This document shows, one piece after another, positions 1 to 8,172 of a stretch of 58,561 bases of DNA. Source of the DNA: Clostridia bacterium. GTDB lineage: Bacteria; Bacillota; Clostridia; Christensenellales; DTU072. Both the position numbers and the translations under genes were made by a program. The notes under the pieces are model-generated. The model saw only the letters and a list, made by a program, of their open reading frames with translations, ran no database searches and had not been told where the DNA came from. How positions within the stretch are numbered: position 1 is the first letter of the stretch; every line of letters starts with the position of its first letter. The DNA lies in contig JAFXIQ010000003.1 in the NCBI GenBank assembly GCA_017533005.1, forward strand, positions 1 through 58,561. The letters run 5' to 3'.

Positions 1-2
1 CC

Positions 3-3000
3 GATTATAAAAACCTTGATTTACCGATTTCGGCAGAGCTTAAGTTTGCAGATGAAGACGAAGAATTCATTCTCACTAGAAAAGTAGAAGAGAATACGAA
101 CGGCGAAGTAGTTGAGAGTGCAGAAGTTACGAAAGCAGGAGCTACGGTTGCTAGTGGCAAAGAAGCTGTAGACGCATTCGTTTATGAACACGTGGGATTA
201 AACGCAAAAGCATTTAGCGCACTATTCGCTATTGAACGTGAAGAGAACCAACTTCTTGCAGGCGATACCATCACGCGTGAAACTTTCGTTGCAGAAAAGA
301 TGAGCGAACTTACTACTTCGGAAGAAGTTATGGAAAAGGTCGCGTCTTTCAAAGAAGAAGAAAAAGCGATTCTTGCTTACATTGACAGCATCAAACCTAT
401 CAGCAAAGTAGAAATTAGGGACCAACAAATCGTTGTTGATAGTCGTAGAATCGTTCTTGACGGCATAAGAGAAGAAATCGACAAGATTTCACAAGAAGTT
501 GGCTTCGCAGAGAAGTATCAAGAAGAACAAGCACTTTACTACGATGCAATCGCAAAACTAGAAGCGCTCAATGCAAGAAGCGAAGAAATGACAGCGCTTG
601 CTAACAGAGCGTCGTTAAGTAACGAAGCTCAAGCTATAGCCGGCATTTATCAAAGTTACGAAGAAACCAAGGCGCGTTTAGCCGGTGTTCGTAAGGGACT
701 TGCAGAAGAACAAAAGAAGGTTGATGCACTCAAAGCAAAAGTTGAAGAAGGCAAAAAGAGCCTTGCTGGCATCACCGACGAATACGCAAAATCTGCAATC
801 AAGAGCGAAGAATATCACGAAAAGCTCAAAGAGCTTGTCATGCTAGGTTCTACAGAACCACAAGCTCTTCGTTTGAAAGAAAGCGTTGAAAGTTACTACA
901 AAGTATTCGATGCACAAATCGCAGGTGTAGAAGAACGTAAAGCCGTTCTAGAAGAACAATATCTAGCGTTAAACGCAGCTTGCATAGAATTGACTCAGAA
1001 AAAACAAGCTATCAGAGACGCTGTTGATTACAAGAAAGCCGTACAAAGAGGAGCTGTTCTAGAAGTTGACGTCGTTAGTAGCCAAGCACAACTTGTTGCA
1101 CTAGAAGAAAAAGTTGAAGAACTAGGCAAAGAACGCGCAAAATTATTCGAAAAGAAGATGGATGCAACCGAGCTTGCTAGCGAACTTCGCACCAAGCGTG
1201 CAAATCTAGATAAAGCCGTTCGTGGCAAGAATGCAGATGCAAAGACGGCGCTTAACAACGCAAGCTTGTATTCACACACGCTTTACAATAAGCACTTGGC
1301 TGTTTCTAACTACGAAGTAGAAATTGCAGCTATCGAAAAGAAAATTGAAGAAGTTAAGCTTGCGCAAGCAACATACGGAGAAAAGCGCGATAGGCTTCTA
1401 GTTAGAAAGCAAGAAGTTAGCGCACACAGAGAAAAGCTAATTGCTAAACTTGACCTATTCAACGAAAAGCTTACCGAATACGAGAGCCACAACAGAATGA
1501 GTGATTTAGCAGACGACGTTGAATACGGCGAAAGATGTCCTATTTGCGACGGTTTCGTAACGCTTAAGAAAGCGATTCCGCTACGCGATTCGAGAGCTAT
1601 TGTAGACCAAATTGATGCTCTCAAAGCCGAGATAGAAAAAGATACCAACGCTCTTATAGCAGCAGAGAGCTCAATCGGACAATTCGATGCAGCAACCACT
1701 ATAAGTTCACAATACCTAGTCGCATTGGAAGAATCCAAAACACAAAAAGAAGTGCTTATGGACGGTATTCTACGCGAATACGGCGTTAATAGCGTATCCG
1801 AATTGTTTGCAAAGGCAGAGGGTGCAGTAGAGAGTTACAACCGTAAAGTTCTCAACTACGATGCACTACGTGCAACGCTCTACGACCTAGACCAACAAGA
1901 AAGCATTATCGTTGAATGTAACGCAAAAATTGCAAAAATCGACAACGAACTTCTACCCACTGCAGTTCAACAACAAGCCGAAATCGAAGCAAAAGTTGCT
2001 GACATTAAAGCCGAATACGAGAATTTAGCAACAACGTATTTTGCAGGCGAGAGCGCTAGAGACCTTCTCTTGAAACTACAAGTCGTAGAGAAAGAATACG
2101 AAACCCTAGAGAAAGAGCTAGAAGAAAAAGAAGACAAGCTTCGTGAAGTTATCGCAGAGAGAGATGACCTACAAAAGGCTACGATGGCATACGTAGCACG
2201 CACAATCCCCGTAGTTATCAACGGCAAAGAATATTCCTACCAAGACGTTGTTGCAAAGGTATACAGCGATAACGTTCGCGCGCTTATTGCAGAAATTCAA
2301 GACGCTGACGACAAGAAATCATCGACAAAGGTCAAACTAATGGGTGTTAAGACTGTTGTCGACAGAATGGAAAAAGAAAGCGAAGAAGTCGAACGCGCAT
2401 TCATAGCTAGCGTTGCGAAGGCAGACGCTATGGAAGAATCGGCGATGGGCGTATTTGCTGAATACGAAGGCAAGTTCCAAGAACTAGGCATTAACTCTTC
2501 TCGCGACTTAGAAAGACTTATTCTTGACGAAGCAACTATTGCTCGTTACAGCGCAGAGCTTATAGCTTACGATGAAGAACTAGTCGGCACTAAAGAAGCT
2601 ATCAACGTATACCAATCGGGAATTACCGCACACGCAGGATATTACGACAACTACGAATCTAACGTAAAAGCTCTTGCAGAGCTCAAGGAAAAGGAAGAAG
2701 TCGCGATTATCGACCTTGGCAACTCAATGGCAGACATAAAAGAAATGCAAGAACGCTACGAAGCCTTGAGCCTTGCGAACAAGAAGCTAGTAAAAATTCA
2801 AGAAAAAATCACCGACTTTGAAGGCATTTCAGTAGCGGTAAAAGAAGGCGCGATTATAGCTAAAGACATCGCACAAGTAGTGATTGAAAGAGCTAACGGT
2901 ATAATTAAGACGATTTCCGGTGGTAGATATTTCATAGAAACCGCTGAAGACGGCACCGTAATTCTCAACTCACAAAAGGGAAAAGTTAGAACGGACAAGT

Positions 3001-3227
3001 TAACGAGAGAAGAGAAGATTCTACTTCCGTTAGGACTAGCAGGTGCGTTTAACGAAGTTATGCTCAAACTTCTTGCAGGCGACATCGTTCCGGTTATCTC
3101 GATAGGCGCTAGCGAAAACGATAAAGCCAGCCTAACTCCCATCTTTGAATACAGCAAAGATAGAGAAATGATTGCTATTCCAGAAGACGAGTCTGCTTTC
3201 TTCAGAGCGTTGAGCAGAATAGAATAA
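3..3227 (+). CDS. SbcC/Rad50-like ATPase with zinc hook, 5' partial
   Basis: The reading frame is open from base 3, so the gene enters from outside the window; the GTG at 192 is an internal valine. Residue numbers here count from that GTG. The visible part is a long coiled coil interrupted near residue 449 by CPIC (bases 1536-1547), the Rad50/SbcC zinc hook that dimerises two coiled coils. The C-terminal lobe keeps the conserved TISGGRYFIE segment of SbcC. In known SbcC proteins this lobe supplies the ABC signature LSGGE and the Walker B acidic pair. Here the corresponding segments read KLTREEKILLPLGLAG and GDIVPVISIG, so both look degenerate. SbcC with the nuclease SbcD processes hairpins and double-strand ends; an SbcD gene would lie upstream, outside view. 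Family placement is firm, but ATPase activity is doubtful. Confidence 0.82.
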   Translation, partial: DYKNLDLPISAELKFADEDEEFILTRKVEENTNGEVVESAEVTKAGATVASGKEAVDAFVYEHVGLNAKAFSALFAIEREENQLLAGDTITRETFVAEKMSELTTSEEVMEKVASFKEEEKAILAYIDSIKPISKVEIRDQQIVVDSRRIVLDGIREEIDKISQEVGFAEKYQEEQALYYDAIAKLEALNARSEEMTALANRASLSNEAQAIAGIYQSYEETKARLAGVRKGLAEEQKKVDALKAKVEEGKKSLAGITDEYAKSAIKSEEYHEKLKELVMLGSTEPQALRLKESVESYYKVFDAQIAGVEERKAVLEEQYLALNAACIELTQKKQAIRDAVDYKKAVQRGAVLEVDVVSSQAQLVALEEKVEELGKERAKLFEKKMDATELASELRTKRANLDKAVRGKNADAKTALNNASLYSHTLYNKHLAVSNYEVEIAAIEKKIEEVKLAQATYGEKRDRLLVRKQEVSAHREKLIAKLDLFNEKLTEYESHNRMSDLADDVEYGERCPICDGFVTLKKAIPLRDSRAIVDQIDALKAEIEKDTNALIAAESSIGQFDAATTISSQYLVALEESKTQKEVLMDGILREYGVNSVSELFAKAEGAVESYNRKVLNYDALRATLYDLDQQESIIVECNAKIAKIDNELLPTAVQQQAEIEAKVADIKAEYENLATTYFAGESARDLLLKLQVVEKEYETLEKELEEKEDKLREVIAERDDLQKATMAYVARTIPVVINGKEYSYQDVVAKVYSDNVRALIAEIQDADDKKSSTKVKLMGVKTVVDRMEKESEEVERAFIASVAKADAMEESAMGVFAEYEGKFQELGINSSRDLERLILDEATIARYSAELIAYDEELVGTKEAINVYQSGITAHAGYYDNYESNVKALAELKEKEEVAIIDLGNSMADIKEMQERYEALSLANKKLVKIQEKITDFEGISVAVKEGAIIAKDIAQVVIERANGIIKTISGGRYFIETAEDGTVILNSQKGKVRTDKLTREEKILLPLGLAGAFNEVMLKLLAGDIVPVISIGASENDKASLTPIFEYSKDREMIAIPEDESAFFRALSRIE

Positions 3228-3243
3228 GCTTGATAAAGTAACG

Positions 3244-3269
3244 ACGCCACCATGGGCCCATGGTGGCGT
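3244..3269. repeat. Perfect 26-bp palindrome between sbcC-like gene and queT
   Basis: A perfectly self-complementary 26-mer centred on GGGCCC, 17 bp after the upstream stop codon. No T run follows on the + strand, so a standard intrinsic terminator is not obvious. It could stop or stabilise the upstream transcript, or form the first hairpin of the queT leader. Confidence 0.6.
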
Positions 3270-3280
3270 ATCCCGTAATC

Positions 3281-3320
3281 TTGCCCTAGAAATAGGGCAC
3301 TTAATTTATTAGACTAGGAG
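3281..3320 (+). promoter_or_regulatory. Structured queT leader, possible translational switch
   Basis: GCCCTA (3283-3288), a GAAA loop and TAGGGC (3293-3298) form a strong hairpin. Part of its left arm, CCTAG (3285-3289), is also complementary to CTAGG (3314-3318), which contains the start of the ribosome site AGGAG (3316-3320). The two pairings exclude each other, so the leader could mask or free the ribosome site. queT genes are often controlled by preQ1 riboswitches, but I could not match this leader to the class I, II or III consensus. Confidence 0.4.
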
Positions 3321-3332
3321 AACTAACTCTTA

Positions 3333-3845
3333 ATGGGCAAAAAGGAAACTCTCAAGAAAAACACGATTAGGCTAGTGCGTTCGGCAATAATAGGCGCATT
3401 GTACTTCGTGCTCACATATTTTCTTGCACCCATTTCATACGGACCGTTACAGTTTAGAGTGGCAGAGGCTTTTACGCTTCTACCCATACTCTTTCCGGAA
3501 GCAATCGTTGGCTTAAGCATAGGTTGCCTACTTGCTAATATCTTTTCCGCCTATGGGTGGTACGATATGGTGTTTGGAACGCTTGCAACGCTAATCGCAG
3601 CGATTCTTACCTACCTTATCGGCAGATGGCTTAGAGAGAAAAAGCTCGTTGTACGCGCATTAGTAGGGGCAATCCCGCCGATTTTAGTTAACGCGATAGT
3701 GCTACCTTTGATATGGCTGTTTTTCAGCGGGGACACGATGTATTGGCTCAACTTCGCAACCATACTCGCTACGCAAACCGGCACCATACTTGTCATAGGC
3801 ACGCCTTTAGTGCTAGCACTTGACAAGGCGAAGCTCTCGCGTTAG
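3333..3845 (+). CDS. queT: QueT-family queuosine precursor transporter
   Basis: A 170-residue, very hydrophobic protein with about five membrane segments. The segment APISYGPLQFRVAEAFTLLP followed by GLSIGCLLANIFSAYG is typical of the QueT (DUF988) family. These proteins are thought to act as substrate-binding membrane components that import preQ1-type precursors of the modified tRNA base queuosine. The ATG has AGGAG 12 bases upstream, a rather long spacing consistent with translational control. It is a single gene between the SbcC-like gene and the greA promoter, and no queuosine biosynthesis genes are nearby, which fits salvage. The family is recognised with good confidence; the exact substrate is inferred from the family. 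Confidence 0.85.
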   Translation: MGKKETLKKNTIRLVRSAIIGALYFVLTYFLAPISYGPLQFRVAEAFTLLPILFPEAIVGLSIGCLLANIFSAYGWYDMVFGTLATLIAAILTYLIGRWLREKKLVVRALVGAIPPILVNAIVLPLIWLFFSGDTMYWLNFATILATQTGTILVIGTPLVLALDKAKLSR

Positions 3846-3861
3846 AAAACCTTAAAAAATC

Positions 3862-3890
3862 TTGACTTTAGTCAAGTAATGTACTATAAT
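3862..3890 (+). promoter_or_regulatory. SigmaA-type promoter of greA-lysS
   Basis: TTGACT (3862-3867), 17-bp spacer, TATAAT (3885-3890). The -35 box lies in a 16-bp inverted repeat, CTTGACT-TT-AGTCAAG (3861-3876), which could be a repressor site. Confidence 0.8.
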
Positions 3891-3966
3891 ATGCAAGCTA
3901 TGCGCATTTTTGGGCGCAAAAAACGTAAAATCAACAAATACTAGTCGCTATGACTCGGAGGAAATA

Positions 3967-4443
3967 ATGGAAAAAACAATACCCTTAACACAAGCCTATT
4001 TCGATGAACAAACTGCCAAGTTGAAAGAAATGGAAACAACCGGACGTACGCAAGTGGCAGAAGCTATCAAACTTGCAAAAGAATTCGGTGACTTATCAGA
4101 GAATGCAGAATACACAGCAGCCAAGAACGCGCAAGAAAAGCTAGAGATAGATATTGCAAGACTAACGGAAATGCTTTCAAAAGCTTATCCTATCGACACC
4201 AGCCTATTGAAAGGCGACGTTGTAGAAGTTGGCACGTATGTAAAAGTTTACGACGTAGAATTTGAAGAAGAACTTGACTATCAAGTAGTATCCAGCTGTG
4301 AAGCAGACACTTCGAAGAATAGAATTTCCAACGAAAGTCCTATTGGTAGAGCGTTAATGGGCAAGAAGGTCGGCGCGAAGGTTACTTTCGATGCACCCGG
4401 TGGAGAGATGGAATTCAAAATCCTAAAAGTATACGTTAAATAG
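3967..4443 (+). CDS. greA: Transcription elongation factor GreA
   Basis: 158 residues from the chosen ATG, the usual GreA length. The frame is open further upstream, but the ATG at 3967 has GGAGG six bases before it and starts with [15 protein letters not shown], so the 19 preceding codons are leader. The N-terminal coiled coil contains the family's [18 protein letters not shown] segment, whose acidic tip (D, E) enters the RNA polymerase secondary channel. A FKBP-like C-terminal domain ends in ILKVYVK. GreA stimulates transcript cleavage by backtracked polymerase. It is followed after 26 bp by lysS, a pairing often seen in Bacillota, and both probably share the promoter at 3862. Confidence 0.95.
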   Translation: MEKTIPLTQAYFDEQTAKLKEMETTGRTQVAEAIKLAKEFGDLSENAEYTAAKNAQEKLEIDIARLTEMLSKAYPIDTSLLKGDVVEVGTYVKVYDVEFEEELDYQVVSSCEADTSKNRISNESPIGRALMGKKVGAKVTFDAPGGEMEFKILKVYVK

Positions 4444-4469
4444 AGAAATTAAGACAGACAGGAGAGTAT

Positions 4470-5966
4470 ATGGAAGACGTAAAGAACAAAATTCTTCCCG
4501 TAGAAGAAGTAGATGAAAACGAACAAATAGCCATTCGTAAAGAGAAGCTTGATACGATGCGCGCTAACGGATTTGACCCTTTCCAAGAAGTTAAGTTCGA
4601 AAAAACTGCCGATGCAAAAGACATTTTAGGCGATTACGCCAAGTACGACTGCCAAAAAGTAAAAATGGCAGGCAGAATTATGTCCAAGCGTATTATGGGC
4701 AAAGCCAGCTTTTCACACATTTACGACGGCACGGCTAGCATGCAACTTTATTTCCGTATAGACGGACTACCAGAAGGCAAATACGACGAATACAAAAAGC
4801 TTGATATCGGCGACATAATCGGTTTTGAAGGTGAAGTATTCACCACGCACAAAGGCGAAATTTCCGTTAAAGTTAGCGACTACATTTTGCTTTCTAAATC
4901 TCTACGTCCACTCCCCGAGAAGTATCACGGACTAACCAATCAAGATTTACGTTATCGTCAACGTTACGTAGACCTTATCGTTAATCCAGAAGTTAAAGAT
5001 ACCTTTATTAAGCGTTCACAAATCATTACTTCAATCAGAGAATTTTTGAACGACAAGGGCTATATCGAAGTTGACACACCTATTTTGAACACCATTTTAG
5101 GTGGCGCAAATGCAAGACCGTTTATCACTCACCACAATACGTTAGACATCGATATGTACCTACGCATAGCTCCCGAACTATACTTGAAACGTCTTATCGT
5201 TGGTGGTTTCTTGAAAGTTTATGAAATGGGCCGTTTGTTCCGTAACGAAGGTATGGACACCAAGCATAACCCCGAATTTACCACCATTGAGCTATACGAA
5301 GCATACGCTGATTATAACGATATGATGGACATTACGGAAGACCTTTACAAGTATTGTGCAGACAAGGTACTTGGCACGAGAACGTTAACCTATCAAGGCG
5401 AAACCATTGAACTCGACGGCAAATGGAAGAGAGTTACCATGGCAGACCTTGTTAAAGAACACACGGGTATCGATTTTTACGCTGACACGATGGAAGAAAT
5501 CATTGCAAAAGCAAAAGAAATCGACGTTTACCTAGAAAAAGACGTTACATGGGGTAACGCGATGTACACAATTTTCGACCAAAAAATCGAAGAGCAACTC
5601 GTACAACCCACTTTCGTTATCGACTACCCCGTAGAAGTTAGCCCCTTGGCAAAGAGAAAGAAATCCGACCCAAGACTAACCGAAAGATTCGAGTTCTTCA
5701 TCACAGCTCGCGAAATGGGCAACGCATTTAGCGAATTGAACGACCCCCTAGACCAAAAAGGCCGTTTCGAAGACCAAGTCAAAGCTCGTGAAAAAGGCGA
5801 TGATGAAGCTCAAATGATGGATGAAGACTACGTTACAGCTCTAGAATACGGACTCCCCCCCACGGGTGGCCTAGGCATAGGTATTGACCGCATGATTATG
5901 CTCTTTACCGATGCTCCCTCAATTAGAGATGTATTGCTCTTCCCCACAATGAAACCCCTAAAATAA
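4470..5966 (+). CDS. lysS: Lysyl-tRNA synthetase, class II
   Basis: 498 residues, full length. It has an N-terminal OB fold ([19 protein letters not shown]) that binds the anticodon, then the class II catalytic core: motif 2 [18 protein letters not shown] and motif 3 [20 protein letters not shown]. The enzyme charges tRNA-Lys with lysine using ATP. A ribosome site GGAG precedes the ATG. It is second in the greA operon. The stop codon lies inside the left arm of a structured repeat unit (5962-6087), and no ordinary T-run terminator follows, so that unit may form the transcript's 3' end. Confidence 0.96.
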   Translation: MEDVKNKILPVEEVDENEQIAIRKEKLDTMRANGFDPFQEVKFEKTADAKDILGDYAKYDCQKVKMAGRIMSKRIMGKASFSHIYDGTASMQLYFRIDGLPEGKYDEYKKLDIGDIIGFEGEVFTTHKGEISVKVSDYILLSKSLRPLPEKYHGLTNQDLRYRQRYVDLIVNPEVKDTFIKRSQIITSIREFLNDKGYIEVDTPILNTILGGANARPFITHHNTLDIDMYLRIAPELYLKRLIVGGFLKVYEMGRLFRNEGMDTKHNPEFTTIELYEAYADYNDMMDITEDLYKYCADKVLGTRTLTYQGETIELDGKWKRVTMADLVKEHTGIDFYADTMEEIIAKAKEIDVYLEKDVTWGNAMYTIFDQKIEEQLVQPTFVIDYPVEVSPLAKRKKSDPRLTERFEFFITAREMGNAFSELNDPLDQKGRFEDQVKAREKGDDEAQMMDEDYVTALEYGLPPTGGLGIGIDRMIMLFTDAPSIRDVLLFPTMKPLK

Positions 5967-6087
5967 CGAGCGATAAACGGCGCTATGCTTCAGAAACCAT
6001 CGCTTCGCACTCGGTCATTTACGCTCAAGTAAACTCCCTGCGCGCTCAGCTTGATTTCTTCGCCTAGCTTGTTTCTCACTCGTTATT
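5962..6087 (+). repeat. Structured extragenic repeat, unit A
   Basis: A 126-bp element bounded by AATAACGAG (5962-5970) and its complement CTCGTTATT (6079-6087). At its centre is GTCA, stem TTTAC (6018-6022), loop GCTCAA, stem GTAAA (6029-6033), CTCC. The lysS stop codon lies in its left arm. Unit B follows 6 bp later and shares about 25 bases on the left (CGATAAACGGCGCTATGCTT and onward) and the segment CTTGATTTCTT on the right. The same central GTCA-hairpin-CTCC core occurs in units C and D near 57 kb. Together with unit B it fills the gap after lysS; I see no gene there. Confidence 0.7.
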
Positions 6088-6093
6088 CCCACA

Positions 6094-6214
6094 AGGCGAT
6101 AAACGGCGCTATGCTTTAGGAACCATCGCTTCACACTCGGTCATTTACGAAAAAGTAAACTCCCGTCGCAAATATCTTGATTTCTTTGCCTAGCTCGTTT
6201 ATTACTTGCTATTA
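6094..6214 (+). repeat. Structured extragenic repeat, unit B
   Basis: The second tandem copy of the element following lysS. The outer arms are weaker (GATAAAC near the left, GTTTATTAC near the right). The core is GTCA, TTTAC (6144-6148), loop GAAAAA, GTAAA (6155-6159), CTCC. Only the six-base loop of the hairpin differs from unit A; the stem and flanks are identical. Confidence 0.65.
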
Positions 6215-6218
6215 CACA

Positions 6219-6246
6219 TTGTCGGCTTATAGCAGAACGATACACT
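6219..6246 (+). promoter_or_regulatory. Possible promoter of the decarboxylase-tmk-holB-ricT operon
   Basis: TTGTCG (6219-6224), 16-bp spacer, TACACT (6241-6246), ending 19 bp before the ATG. Both boxes depart from consensus, so this is tentative. Confidence 0.4.
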
Positions 6247-6265
6247 CACTTGGATTAGGATAATT

Positions 6266-7528
6266 ATGAAACTTCCTATCAATGAAACGTTAAGAAAATA
6301 TGAAAACCATATTTCATTTCATACCCCCGCACACAGCGGGGTTGTTTCTATGGGTGAAATTTGCAATACACGCCTTGACGTAACGGAGTTATCTTATAGC
6401 GACAATCTTCTCGTTCCAGAGAACGTTATCCTTGAGAGTGAGCGCGAAGTCGCACGCGTCTACGGTACTCAAAATGTTATATTTTCAACGGCAGGCGCTA
6501 CTACTCTCGTTCATACTGCGATTGCAACGTTAGCTAATCGTGGTAGCTTCTTAATAGTAGGTAACGCACACAAGTCCGTATTTTCAGCACTTCGTATTGC
6601 GCGCGCACAAGCCGTGGTTTTCCACTCCGGAAATCTTCGTGAAACCATTCGCCGTTACAACATTAAAAACCTAGTTATAACCAGTCCCAGCTACTACGGA
6701 AACGTTCCCAAAGAAATGCATTTATTGAGAGAGCTTCGCGATAGTTGCGACGTGAAAATTATATGCGATGCATCACACGGCTCGCACTTCGCGTTTAGCG
6801 ATAAACTACCAGTTTGGGAGTCCGATTTGTGCGATATTGTTATCCATTCTTTACATAAAACGCTTCCGGTTATGACAGGTGGCGCGATAATGCACGTGAG
6901 TGACGAGCTTATATCCAGAGCGAGAATACTATTTTCAGAGCGCCACACAACCAGTCCGTCTTACCCTGTATTATGTTCTATAGAATGGGCAGTAAACGAG
7001 TTTGAGAACAAGGCTCGCGCTTACTATGAAGAGATGTATTCCTTAATAAACGAGTTCAAGTTGAGTATTAAAGATACGCCTTTTAGCGTATTAAACACGA
7101 ACGATTTTTCTCGACTTGTTATAGTTTCCGACTATGATGGTGGAGCTGCTCGCGACTACCTTGAGAGTGTGGGAATATATCCCGAGATGTCGACCGACAA
7201 TAGGGTGGTGTTTATTGTAACGCCCTACAATATGCACGAACTTAAGAGTCTTGCTAGCGCGCTCATTAACGCACCTAGAATGGAGAAAACCCCGTACGCA
7301 CTATCAACTAGAGTAGGTGAGAGCGTAATAACTTTTTACGATGAATTTGAGAGCGTGTCACTTAACGAGAGTATCGGCCGTGTTTCTTATCGAGAAGTAG
7401 GCGCGTATCCACCGGGAACTCCACTTGTTTATAGTGGCGAAACCATTTCGGAAGAATTAGTTGGTATGCTTAAGCTAGGACAATCAACATTTGGACTTGA
7501 TAAAGGCAATATACTTGTGGTAAAATAG
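6266..7528 (+). CDS. Orn/Lys/Arg decarboxylase-family PLP enzyme
   Basis: 420 residues with an aminotransferase-like fold. The N-terminus has FHTPAHSG and DVTELSYSDNL, matching the family's substrate-pocket start, and HSLHKTLPVMTGGA holds the PLP lysine, K198. Family members decarboxylate arginine, lysine or ornithine to polyamines or their precursors; the substrate cannot be read from sequence. It resembles the YaaO/SpeA type that precedes tmk in Bacillus subtilis, though it is shorter than the roughly 480 residues usual there, mainly in the C-terminal domain. It lies 5 bp upstream of tmk and is probably co-transcribed with it. Start ATG follows GGATTAGGA. Confidence 0.85.
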   Translation: MKLPINETLRKYENHISFHTPAHSGVVSMGEICNTRLDVTELSYSDNLLVPENVILESEREVARVYGTQNVIFSTAGATTLVHTAIATLANRGSFLIVGNAHKSVFSALRIARAQAVVFHSGNLRETIRRYNIKNLVITSPSYYGNVPKEMHLLRELRDSCDVKIICDASHGSHFAFSDKLPVWESDLCDIVIHSLHKTLPVMTGGAIMHVSDELISRARILFSERHTTSPSYPVLCSIEWAVNEFENKARAYYEEMYSLINEFKLSIKDTPFSVLNTNDFSRLVIVSDYDGGAARDYLESVGIYPEMSTDNRVVFIVTPYNMHELKSLASALINAPRMEKTPYALSTRVGESVITFYDEFESVSLNESIGRVSYREVGAYPPGTPLVYSGETISEELVGMLKLGQSTFGLDKGNILVVK

Positions 7529-7533
7529 AGAAT

Positions 7534-8172
7534 ATGGAAAAACTAGCTAAATCAAGATTTATAACTTTAGAAGGCTGTGAAGGCGTAGGCAAGTCCACGC
7601 AACTAAAAATGCTCAAAGAGTACCTAGAAAAGACAGGGCAACCTGCCGTCTTTACTCGCGAGCCGGGTGGCACTCCTGTTGCTGAAGCGATAAGGAACAT
7701 ACTTCTCGACAAGTCTATGGAAATTTCTCCATCTGTCGAGGCGTATCTTTTTGCTACTGCGAGAGTGGACCATATTGATAGAGTTATACTCCCAGCGAAA
7801 GAGCGTGGTGAGCTAATAATTTGCGATAGATACATTGACAGTTCGCTTGCTTATCAAGGAGTAGCGAGAGAGTTAGGTATAGACAACGTATTGGCTCTTA
7901 ACAGTTATGCTGTTGAAAAATGCATGCCCGACAAAACCATATTCATAGATATGGACCCCAACAACTCGTGGCGCAAGCAAAACGGCAAAAAAATTCTTGA
8001 CGACAGAATGGAATTAGAGAGTGATAGCTTCCACGGCAAGTGCTACGAGGGCTACAAAGAACTCGCGAAACGTTATCCCGATAGAATTGCAGCTATTGCA
8101 CCCAACCTAGACAAAAAAACTACTCACGAGAGCATACTTGACGTATTAAGAGCAGGTGGATTTATTAAGTAA
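7534..8172 (+). CDS. tmk: Thymidylate kinase
   Basis: 212 residues. P-loop GCEGVGKST (residues 14-22), the TREPGGTPVAEAIR segment that binds dTMP, and CDRYIDSSLAYQG are all characteristic. The enzyme phosphorylates dTMP to dTDP for DNA synthesis. It lies between the decarboxylase and holB; its TAA overlaps the holB ATG by one base, which implies coupled translation. Nothing is unusual apart from Cys15 where many homologues have glycine. Confidence 0.95.
   Translation: MEKLAKSRFITLEGCEGVGKSTQLKMLKEYLEKTGQPAVFTREPGGTPVAEAIRNILLDKSMEISPSVEAYLFATARVDHIDRVILPAKERGELIICDRYIDSSLAYQGVARELGIDNVLALNSYAVEKCMPDKTIFIDMDPNNSWRKQNGKKILDDRMELESDSFHGKCYEGYKELAKRYPDRIAAIAPNLDKKTTHESILDVLRAGGFIK

Noticed and set aside
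192-3227. GTG at 192 as the start of the SbcC-like gene
   Set aside because: The frame is open and SbcC-like back to base 3, with no ribosome site before 192, so the gene begins outside the window.
3281-3332. Calling the queT leader a preQ1 riboswitch
   Set aside because: None of the preQ1 class I-III consensus elements could be matched by eye; reported only as a structured leader.
3910-3966. Upstream in-frame ATG for greA
   Set aside because: It adds 19 residues not found in GreA and lacks a ribosome site; the ATG at 3967 has GGAGG.
5962-6214. CRISPR array
   Set aside because: Only two long, imperfect copies with internal symmetry and no short regular spacers; no cas genes in the window.
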